From an uncultured Treponema sp. (GTDB lineage Bacteria; Spirochaetota; Spirochaetia; Treponematales; Treponemataceae), in the NCBI GenBank assembly GCA_905372205.1, contig CAJPOH010000052.1, positions 1-6,706 on the forward strand: a stretch of DNA of 6,706 nucleotides. Direction: 5' to 3'. Below are positions 1-5,683 of this stretch, piece after piece. The notes under the pieces are model-generated. The model did no database searches, had not been told where the DNA came from, and worked only from the letters and a program-made list of their open reading frames with translations. Position 1 is the first letter of the stretch. Each line of letters begins with the position of its first letter. The position numbers and the translations under genes were made by a program.

Positions 1-13
1 AGTTGCAACGTGT
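1..13. repeat. Left-truncated array unit (hairpin 2 arm plus L2)
   Basis: Positions 1-7 (AGTTGCA) match the 3' arm of the hairpin at 122-143, and 8-13 are the linker ACGTGT. The 5' arm lies outside the window, so the array continues to the left. Confidence 0.8.
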
Positions 14-80
14 CAGGGCTTATGCCCTGCGAGGAGAGGAAATTTATTTTAGTGTGGCTACATTCGTAGCCACAACCTGT
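14..80. repeat. Array unit 1 (67 bases)
   Basis: Hairpin 1 has arms CAGGGC (14-19) and GCCCTG (24-29) with loop TTAT. L1 is 30-52. Hairpin 2 has arms TGTGGCTAC (53-61) and GTAGCCACA (66-74) with loop ATTC. L2 is ACCTGT (75-80). Both stems are perfect, 6 and 9 base pairs. Confidence 0.85.
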
Positions 81-149
81 CCACTCCTTACGGAGTGGCG
101 ACGAGAGGAAGTTTATTGGAATGCAACTACATTCGTAGTTGCAACGTGT
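81..149. repeat. Array unit 2 (69 bases)
   Basis: Hairpin 1 has arms CCACTCC (81-87) and GGAGTGG (92-98) with loop TTAC. This stem is one base pair longer than in units 1 and 3 and unrelated in sequence. L1 is 99-121. Hairpin 2 has arms TGCAACTAC (122-130) and GTAGTTGCA (135-143) with loop ATTC. L2 is ACGTGT (144-149). On the minus strand the hairpin 1 loop reads GTAA, a GNRA-type tetraloop. Confidence 0.85.
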
Positions 150-216
150 CAGGGCTTATGCCCTGCGAGGAGAGGAAATTTATTTTAGTGTAGCCACATA
201 CGTGGCTACAACCTGT
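150..216. repeat. Array unit 3 (67 bases)
   Basis: Hairpin 1 (150-165) and L1 (166-188) are identical to unit 1. Hairpin 2 has arms TGTAGCCAC (189-197) and GTGGCTACA (202-210) with loop ATAC. It differs from unit 1 at two base pairs, and both changes are compensated. L2 is ACCTGT (211-216). Confidence 0.85.
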
Positions 217-255
217 CAGGAGCTAAGTTCCTTGGATGTTAAGGATTTATTGGAT
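217..255. repeat. Degenerate terminal array unit
   Basis: A decayed hairpin 1 pairs AGGAGC (218-223) with GTTCCT (227-232), including one G-U pair. A worn L1 follows: TTTATTGGA at 246-254 falls at exactly the position it has in the unit 2 linker. No hairpin 2 follows; instead there is a run of eight T at 255-262. This is the right-hand edge of the array. Confidence 0.6.
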
Positions 256-286
256 TTTTTTTGTTTTTATTCATAGGTTTGCTTTC

Positions 287-1318
287 TTACATAATCAACA
301 TTGCATCCCCATAAGAAAAAAATCTATAGGATTTTTCGATTGCATGTTGATAAGCACACAGTATTTTTTCTCTACTACAAAAGGCAGAAACAAGCATTAA
401 AAGAGTAGACTCTGGAGTATGAAAATTGGTAATTAAAGCGTCTACAACAGAAAATTTATATGGCGGATAAATAAAAATATCTGTTGATTTATTGCCACTT
501 TCAAGCATGCCAGTCTTTTTATTCCATGCAGCTTCCAATGTTCTGGCACTGGTAGTTCCACAAGCAATTATAGGTCGACCTTCACTTTTTGCATTGTTGA
601 TGAGAGTAGCTACTTCTTCACTAATAAAAAAATCTTCACGGTGCATTTTGTGTTCTTCAATTTTTTCTTCTCTAACAGGCAAAAAAGTTCCAAGCCCTAC
701 GTGTAGCGTTATGTAGACTACATCTATACCTTTTGTTTTTATTTTGTTGATTATGTTTTCAGTGAAATGTAAGCCTGCTGTAGGACAGGCAATAGAGCCC
801 ATTACACTAGCATAAATTGTTTGATAGCGAGACGCATCTTCACTCGTGTCTCCTCTTTTTATATAAGGTGGCAACGGAACATGACCTATTTTTTCAAGAA
901 TATTGTCATCAAGAGGTTTTTCAAATTGAAGGAGTTTATTGTTTTTATCTCCATTAATAATCTTTGCATTAATTCCTTCGCCAAAACCAAAAATACTTCC
1001 TATTTTTAGTTTTTTCATCTTAGGGCTTAATACCTCCCATATAGAGCCAGCATCTAGGCTTTTAATCAACAAAAACTCAATTGAAGAGGAAGCACTCAGT
1101 ACTTCTTTTCCAAAAAGCCTTGAATGGCGAACTTTAGAATTATTAAACACTAAAACTGCATTTTTAGGCAAAAGCTCAGGCAAAGATGAAAACATTTCAT
1201 CCTTGAAAGCTCCTGTCTCTCTATTAAGCACTAATAGTCTATCTTCGCCTCTCACTTTAGAAGGACTTTGAGCTATTAGCGATTGTGGCAATTCAAAATA
1301 AAAATCATGCAAATCCAT
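287..1318 (-). CDS. queA: S-adenosylmethionine:tRNA ribosyltransferase-isomerase QueA
   Basis: Cytoplasmic enzyme of queuosine synthesis. It transfers and isomerises the ribosyl part of S-adenosylmethionine onto 7-aminomethyl-7-deazaguanine at the tRNA wobble position, giving epoxyqueuosine. The 343 residues are a normal family length. Family signatures are present in order: the N-terminal FYFELPQSLIAQ block (6-17), VFNNSKVRHSRLFG (57-70), GHVPLPPYIKR (145-155), RYQTIYA (164-170), PTAGLHFT (179-186), LHVGLGTFLPV (205-215), GTTSARTLEAA (254-264), TNFHTPESTLLMLVSAF (297-313) and the C-terminal YGDAMLI. The start is fixed by the N-terminal block, although no clear Shine-Dalgarno sequence precedes it. 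Only 20 bases separate it from the secreted-protein gene upstream, so co-transcription is likely. The RHSRL segment departs from the IPARL form I recall for many homologues; everything else looks intact and functional. Confidence 0.97.
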   Translation of the reverse strand: MDLHDFYFELPQSLIAQSPSKVRGEDRLLVLNRETGAFKDEMFSSLPELLPKNAVLVFNNSKVRHSRLFGKEVLSASSSIEFLLIKSLDAGSIWEVLSPKMKKLKIGSIFGFGEGINAKIINGDKNNKLLQFEKPLDDNILEKIGHVPLPPYIKRGDTSEDASRYQTIYASVMGSIACPTAGLHFTENIINKIKTKGIDVVYITLHVGLGTFLPVREEKIEEHKMHREDFFISEEVATLINNAKSEGRPIIACGTTSARTLEAAWNKKTGMLESGNKSTDIFIYPPYKFSVVDALITNFHTPESTLLMLVSAFCSREKILCAYQHAIEKSYRFFSYGDAMLIM

Positions 1319-1338
1319 AAGAGTGAATTATAATTATT

Positions 1339-2199
1339 TTAGAAATTAATTCCATTCCTATAAGGCGAAGCAATTGCTGTAGAAGGTTCTCGTAATGAAG
1401 TATTTGAGCTAACATTCCTTAAAAGGCGTGGCATAAAGCGTTTTTCTTTAACAGTTTTGTAAGATGAGCCTGCCCTAACAGATGCATTCCACCATTCATA
1501 CAAAACAACATTTGTTTTAACTCCCCCTTCTTCAACATCCCATTCTTCTTTGACATAACCTATTGGGTCATATTGATAAAACTTTAGCTGAGATGAGGCT
1601 GTATTGGGGTGTGTTTCATAGGGTAGCCATTTAAGTGGAATAAAGTTGCCACCTATTATCGACTCATAATCACTGGGTGCACCATAGGTGAAAAGAAGGT
1701 TGGTTTCAAGGTCTAAAGCAACCATAAAGTTATCCAATGCTTTTTGAAAAAACCTAGAACCTTTTGCAGCAGTAGCAGTGAAGCGAAAAAAAACAAATCT
1801 TTCTATTTTCTTTGCTTCCACTTCATCATTATATGTAGGAATTGCACAAGGATGAGCTTTTTCACATTTATAATATGTTACGTCATAAATGTGATTATAA
1901 TTCCCAAAGGCAACATGGCTACCTTGCACCATATTCTCTATGTATTTATATGTTTTTCCTTCACGCCCCCATTTTAATTCACTACCATCTTTTAACTTAA
2001 TTGTTTGGACAGGACAAGAATCCCAGAAGTATTTTGAATCGAAGCGGATTTCAACCACAGGTGCAGAGCCTGTCTTTGTTGGCAAGATTTTTAACATATG
2101 AATAGTTGCTCGTAAGCTAGAACTATCAACACTATATAGGAAAGCACTAGAACACAGAGCGAATAACACAAAAAAAAGCAAAGAAACTATTTTTTTCAT
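1339..2199 (-). CDS. Secreted protein, paralogue of a lipoprotein domain
   Basis: This 286-residue protein is of unknown function. Residues 1-23 form a typical signal peptide: MKK, a hydrophobic core, then a small-residue region with SSA before about residue 20. The cysteine at 16 is preceded by leucine, which does not make a good lipobox, so cleavage by signal peptidase I and a periplasmic or surface location are more likely. Residues 96-283 align with residues 443-609 of the adjacent large lipoprotein. Shared blocks include NHxxxxxxYYK, ERFVFFRFT, an LF-Y--PS block, DPxGYVKE, YxW and SPYR. No enzyme motif is recognised. It lies 56 bases downstream of the lipoprotein gene, across a hairpin, and 20 bases upstream of queA. 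No strong ribosome binding site is visible; the start is chosen because it gives a complete signal peptide. Confidence 0.85.
   Translation of the reverse strand: MKKIVSLLFFVLFALCSSAFLYSVDSSSLRATIHMLKILPTKTGSAPVVEIRFDSKYFWDSCPVQTIKLKDGSELKWGREGKTYKYIENMVQGSHVAFGNYNHIYDVTYYKCEKAHPCAIPTYNDEVEAKKIERFVFFRFTATAAKGSRFFQKALDNFMVALDLETNLLFTYGAPSDYESIIGGNFIPLKWLPYETHPNTASSQLKFYQYDPIGYVKEEWDVEEGGVKTNVVLYEWWNASVRAGSSYKTVKEKRFMPRLLRNVSSNTSLREPSTAIASPYRNGINF
1351..1914 (-). other. Uncharacterised FVFFRFT/DPxGYVKE domain, copy 2
   Basis: Residues 96-283 of the secreted protein. Motifs in order: NHIYDVTYYK (102-111), ERFVFFRFT (133-141), a loop with GAPSDYES (173-180), YQYDPIGYVKE (208-218), LYEWW (233-237) and SPYR (278-281). 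They occur in the same order and with similar spacing in the lipoprotein, indicating duplication or domain capture. Aromatic residues are abundant, as in many extracellular beta-rich folds. Confidence 0.75.
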
Positions 2200-2212
2200 A
2201 AGTTTTAAGTAG

Positions 2213-2250
2213 CTTTAAGGATGCTCACAAGAACATCCTTAAAGTTTTTT
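2213..2250 (+). terminator. Intrinsic terminator-like hairpin facing the plus strand
   Basis: Perfect 11-base-pair stem, CTTTAAGGATG (2213-2223) with CATCCTTAAAG (2234-2244), a 10-base loop, and six T immediately after on the plus strand (2245-2250). On the minus strand, where the genes are, the hairpin is followed by CTACTTAAAACTT with no T-run. It should therefore act poorly as a terminator between the two genes. It could stop antisense transcription, or act as an RNA stability or processing element that sets different levels for the flanking genes. Confidence 0.65.
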
Positions 2251-2255
2251 GTCAT

Positions 2256-5200
2256 TTATTCCCAAAGCAATGTGTAGACTACTTTCAAAGAACCGACAGC
2301 ACTAAGATCAGGATTATCAGCTTTATAAGTAACAGTGAAATCTTTTTCTTCGCCTCTTTTTAGAATAAAATTTTTCCTATAACTTACCTCAACTTTATCT
2401 ATATCATAATTCATATCTTTAACACGCCAACAATCTTTAGTAGCGTCGTAGTCAAATTCTACAGTACCTTTTCCATGATCTATCATTGTCCAAGTGTGAT
2501 CTCCACCTATAGGAATCTTACTATCCCTTTTTGTAATTTGGAAATCAAGTTTTAAATTTCCCGCAGTATTATTCATACTAATATCCATAATCTTTGCCTT
2601 TTCTTCAGGCATAAAATAAGCAGATCTGCCAAAACCTTGTGTATATAAAAACTCAACAGCATCTTGCTTCCATAATTCTTGAGATACTCCTTCTGAAGAA
2701 TCATCTCTCATTGATGTAATAATATCCCACCAAAAATATGCACCATTATAATGTTTACCCCAAAATTTGCAATCTATTGAAACATTCTCCACCCTAACGG
2801 CAATAATCCCAAGCTTTCCTTTTTTTTGTATCTTCTTGAAGCTTACAACAACAGACTCCGCTACATCTTCAGCCTTTTCAATTTTCATTTGTGCTGTCTT
2901 TATATTACCTTCAGAAACCGTAGCCTTTCCTTCCCATTTTTCAATTTCCCAAGCATTTTTAGGCTTTGCAATAAAAACCAAGTCAGTTCCTATTTTAACT
3001 CTAATCTTGTCTTCAGAACCATCCCTTACAGTCCTTGTGCCATCTTCACCACCAAACACAGTGAGAACCCCTTCTCCAACACAACCAAAGGTAAGCTCAA
3101 ATAATTGTTCTATCTCAATCTTTGCTATAGCACTAAAGACCGAGACTGTTTTTTCGCCTGTTGCCTTGTCATTTGTGTTTGTTACAACGCAGTAATAATA
3201 TTTATTGCCAGAATCAGAAAGCTCAGTTTTATAAATTTTTTCTGTTGCATTTTCTATTTTAGTTCCACTTCCTGCTACTTCATTATCACTTTCAAACCAT
3301 TGATATGACAAAACGCCATTATCTTTTGGCTTATTTACCTCAACACTTAAAGAAATATTTATATTTTTTCCTTCAATAAAGGCATGCTTTGAAGACTTAG
3401 GATGCTTTGTGATAATAGGAGTTTCTGCATCAATTTTTAATTCCTCGCTACTCTTTGCAATTCTAAGCTTGATAGGTGCAGAAAGAGTTTTAGCCTCCTT
3501 ATTGTTTTTTGTGTTTTTATTTGTTACAGCACAATAACAATACACATCAATAACTTCTTTTGGCATTACATATTCAGCCTCATTAGCACCATCAATTGCT
3601 ACAGCTCCTTCAGATGAGTTTACTGTATTTCTATACCATTGGAACGATAATTCTTCATTTTCGGGAACTTTTTTAACAGTAACACTTAATTTAGCTTCGT
3701 CAGGGCTATCAAGCGTTAAGTATAAAGAGCCAGATTGTTTTGTTATAATGGGCTTTTCTGCTGTATATAAAGGATTTTCTTCAACAATTCTTTCTTTGGT
3801 GGTCTTTATTTTTTTATCGCGATAGGGTGAATAACCTCTACCACCGGGGTTTCTAGTAGCTTGTTTTCTAAAAGCTTGATCCACACTTGCCCTATAATTA
3901 TTGCTTCTTATGTGTTGTTTGCACCAACCATAAATAACACATTCTCCATCTTCTTTAACATAACCTACAGGATCTGTCAAATAAAAAGGCTTGTCGAAAT
4001 ATCTATGTTGTCCATCATCAGCTTCATCATAATCTTTCCAACCAGAAGGAACTCCAAAACTGCTTATATGACTAGGGTCGCTATAGTAAAACAAAAACTT
4101 AGTGTGAGTATCTACGCAAAACATCGAGTTATCAAGACGTGTTCCTGCCGAAGCACTACCTGTAAATCTAAAAAAGACAAAACGTTCACGCTTCTTTTTC
4201 TCCGTTTCATCTATATTAGAACTATATCCACCGCGTTCTGCCCACCTTTCTTCTTGGTCTTTATATTTATAATACTTCAAGTTCCAAGTATGGTTCATCT
4301 GTCCTTGCCCTATGTCTCCACCTGTGCAAGAAAGTGGTGTGCCAGACCATTCACCTTCCTTGAAGGCATAAGAAGCCACATTGTCACTTGTCATACTAGT
4401 CATGTTTAAAATCCACTTGTCAAAAAGGCTTGCAGAAAAGAATGTATCTTCCTTATACCAATCAAATGGATCAATTTCTTCTTTTTTTACGTTGATTTTA
4501 ACAATGAACTTCTGTTGTCCATTTTCATCAATAGGGTTAGCCAATACTGGTGGTTCTGGCTCACTTGGGTCTTCAGGTTCTGGCTCAGATGGCGTTTCAG
4601 GGTCTTCGGGATTTTCTTGACCTTCTTTTACTGCATGCACTGTTTTGCTCCAACTGGAATATTCACCTTTCTTTCCTTCAATACTTATGATCAATTCTGC
4701 AGTTCCTGCACTATCAAATTTCACTATTTCTGTTTGAAGTGTTACATCAATGCGACCAAAAGTCTTGAACATTGCAACCACATCATCAGCCACAATTTGA
4801 GAGACATTGTTTGCAACTTTTATTAATCCGCTTCTAGCATCAATTCCCAAAACACTCAAATATTCCATAGTTAGAGGTTCATCTTCATCATTTGTTTTTT
4901 CAAGTCTTTTGCACCATACACTGCCAGAAAAAGATTTGTAAATACCTTGCTTTTCTTCTACAGAAAAGCTTACTTCAACTTCTTCTTCAACCTTTAGCAA
5001 CACCTGATCCACTTTAAGAATCACAGGAAGCACCTTCTCTTCTTCTCCCACCTTAAATGTTGCTCTGACATCTCCTGCTGTTACAACATCACCTCTGGAA
5101 TATGGAATGTTGCAAACTAATTTTTCTGCTCCTATATCTTCTACATTGGCATCATGCACTTTGAGTTTTAGAAGTTTTAGTTCCACTGCTTCAGGCATTT

Positions 5201-5639
5201 CTCTCGTAACAGAAATAAACTTTTCTTCCTCACTATATCTTCCTGCATTATCTTTTACCCTCAATGTAATAGAAACAGCTTCACCTGCGACAAGAGGCAC
5301 ATTCTCACCTTCAATTTCTAAGCTAATCTGCAAAGGCTCTCTTTTCCTGTAGTCGCCATAGGCTTCAATTTTAAGAGAGGAAATATCTATCGACTTTACG
5401 CTATATGGCACACTTATAGAAAACCTTTTAGCTTCTGCAAATTTTTTTACTGGGTCGTTTTCTGTGGGGTCAGGATTATTTACAGTAACATCCTTATCCA
5501 ATACTTTTATACTTGTAACGTACATAGAAATTCCACTACTCTTTCTTCCTGACTTTGCATACCAAGAAGCACCAAGCGATGGAGAACAAGAAATAATGGT
5601 TAACAAATATGTAATAATCAAAAATTTAATAAAACGCAT
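2256..5639 (-). CDS. Large mosaic surface lipoprotein with Ig-like and InlB-repeat-like modules
   Basis: Predicted lipoprotein of 1127 residues. The signal peptide ends in the lipobox IISC, with lipidated Cys18. Visible modules are: three related beta-rich repeats (about 39-146, 149-246, 256-337), each closing with a G-x-Y aromatic or charged stretch; a Pro/Glu linker (341-368); the FVFFRFT/DPxGYVKE domain shared with the downstream gene (375-610); two Ig-like domains (620-728 and 735-845) with the SFQWY/SYQWF tryptophan and the YCYCAVTN/YYYCVVTN cysteine strand; a segment resembling divergent InlB B-repeats (846-937, with AKPKNAWEIEKWEG); and an unrecognised C-terminal domain (940-1127). The start is well supported by GGAGG six bases upstream. 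The build suggests an adhesin or ligand-binding surface protein, but no catalytic motif is seen and the ligand is unknown. It lies 44 bases after the beta-barrel gene with no terminator between them. Confidence 0.88.
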   Translation of the reverse strand: MRFIKFLIITYLLTIISCSPSLGASWYAKSGRKSSGISMYVTSIKVLDKDVTVNNPDPTENDPVKKFAEAKRFSISVPYSVKSIDISSLKIEAYGDYRKREPLQISLEIEGENVPLVAGEAVSITLRVKDNAGRYSEEEKFISVTREMPEAVELKLLKLKVHDANVEDIGAEKLVCNIPYSRGDVVTAGDVRATFKVGEEEKVLPVILKVDQVLLKVEEEVEVSFSVEEKQGIYKSFSGSVWCKRLEKTNDEDEPLTMEYLSVLGIDARSGLIKVANNVSQIVADDVVAMFKTFGRIDVTLQTEIVKFDSAGTAELIISIEGKKGEYSSWSKTVHAVKEGQENPEDPETPSEPEPEDPSEPEPPVLANPIDENGQQKFIVKINVKKEEIDPFDWYKEDTFFSASLFDKWILNMTSMTSDNVASYAFKEGEWSGTPLSCTGGDIGQGQMNHTWNLKYYKYKDQEERWAERGGYSSNIDETEKKKRERFVFFRFTGSASAGTRLDNSMFCVDTHTKFLFYYSDPSHISSFGVPSGWKDYDEADDGQHRYFDKPFYLTDPVGYVKEDGECVIYGWCKQHIRSNNYRASVDQAFRKQATRNPGGRGYSPYRDKKIKTTKERIVEENPLYTAEKPIITKQSGSLYLTLDSPDEAKLSVTVKKVPENEELSFQWYRNTVNSSEGAVAIDGANEAEYVMPKEVIDVYCYCAVTNKNTKNNKEAKTLSAPIKLRIAKSSEELKIDAETPIITKHPKSSKHAFIEGKNINISLSVEVNKPKDNGVLSYQWFESDNEVAGSGTKIENATEKIYKTELSDSGNKYYYCVVTNTNDKATGEKTVSVFSAIAKIEIEQLFELTFGCVGEGVLTVFGGEDGTRTVRDGSEDKIRVKIGTDLVFIAKPKNAWEIEKWEGKATVSEGNIKTAQMKIEKAEDVAESVVVSFKKIQKKGKLGIIAVRVENVSIDCKFWGKHYNGAYFWWDIITSMRDDSSEGVSQELWKQDAVEFLYTQGFGRSAYFMPEEKAKIMDISMNNTAGNLKLDFQITKRDSKIPIGGDHTWTMIDHGKGTVEFDYDATKDCWRVKDMNYDIDKVEVSYRKNFILKRGEEKDFTVTYKADNPDLSAVGSLKVVYTLLWE
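3810..4517 (-). other. Uncharacterised FVFFRFT/DPxGYVKE domain, copy 1
   Basis: Residues 375-610 of the lipoprotein, placed after the Pro/Glu linker and before the Ig-like pair. Motifs: NHTWNLKYYK (449-458), ERFVFFRFT (485-493), YYSDPSHISSF (518-528), YLTDPVGYVKE (553-563), IYGW (569-572) and SPYR (604-607). The linker before it and the Ig-like domain after it mark the domain limits. Confidence 0.75.
4536..4619 (-). other. Pro/Glu-rich linker in the lipoprotein
   Basis: Residues 341-368 are built from repeated PED, PSEPE and PEDP elements. This low-complexity, acidic, probably extended spacer separates the N-terminal repeat trio from the paralogous domain. The underlying DNA is an imperfect short repeat and could vary in length by slippage. 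Confidence 0.8.
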
Positions 5640-5645
5640 AACATA

Positions 5646-5650
5646 CCTCC
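5646..5650 (-). promoter_or_regulatory. Strong ribosome binding site of the lipoprotein gene
   Basis: GGAGG on the minus strand lies six bases before the ATG at 5639. It decides this start and is the only strong Shine-Dalgarno sequence among the four genes. Confidence 0.85.
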
Positions 5651-5683
5651 ATAAAAAGAAGTCGTTCTAAAAATTATAAAAAT

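Larger units (their letters stand above)
1..255. repeat. Tandem array of alternating covarying hairpins
   Basis: Repeat unit of 67-69 bases: hairpin 1, a 23-base linker (L1), hairpin 2, a 6-base linker (L2). Hairpin 1 occurs at 14-29, 81-98, 150-165 and, degenerate, at 217-232. Hairpin 2 occurs at 53-74, 122-143 and 189-210, and its 3' arm is cut by the window edge at 1-7. L1 is exactly 23 bases in all three full copies and begins CGASGAGAGGAA followed by RTTTATT. L2 is always ACSTGT. Stems vary between copies but stay fully paired in all intact copies, while linkers hardly change. The array starts about 30 bases past the queA stop in queA's direction of transcription, and no T-run follows the hairpins on that strand, so these are not ordinary terminators. 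It could be a structured RNA, a processing or protein-binding array, or a DNA-level palindrome array. The structure is directly visible; function and transcribed strand are unknown. Confidence 0.9.

Noticed and set aside
3..188. Small repeat protein encoded in the hairpin array
   Set aside because: Unit length does not preserve frame and there is no plausible ribosome binding site ahead of its ATG within the window.
1..255. CRISPR array
   Set aside because: The variable parts are self-complementary hairpin stems, and the constant parts are two different linkers of 23 and 6 bases. There is no single direct repeat separated by unique spacers, and no cas gene nearby.
1..255. Integron attC sites or cassette array
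   Set aside because: There are no cassette genes between the palindromes, the stems are short and perfect, and no consistent R/L box pair is seen at the unit ends.
1..255. Tandem self-cleaving (hammerhead-type) ribozymes
   Set aside because: The hairpin-plus-linker layout recalled a hammerhead, but CTGATGA and a GAAA core in the right positions are absent on both strands.
81..286. Rho-independent terminator of queA
   Set aside because: On the queA strand no hairpin is followed by a T-run. The eight T at 255-262 are on the plus strand and are not directly behind a stem.
2151..2154. Lipobox in the 286-residue secreted protein (Cys16)
   Set aside because: The residue before the cysteine is leucine (FALC) rather than a small residue, so lipidation is unlikely even under relaxed spirochaetal rules.
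2256..2822. A third copy of the FVFFRFT domain at the lipoprotein C-terminus
   Set aside because: It shares only a TSM and an HTW with the other copies, at different spacing, and lacks FVFFRFT, DPxGYVKE and SPYR.
2767..3195. Plus-strand reading frames opposite the lipoprotein gene
   Set aside because: They mirror a long gene with clear domains, have low-complexity Ser/Phe/Ile composition and no recognisable motifs.
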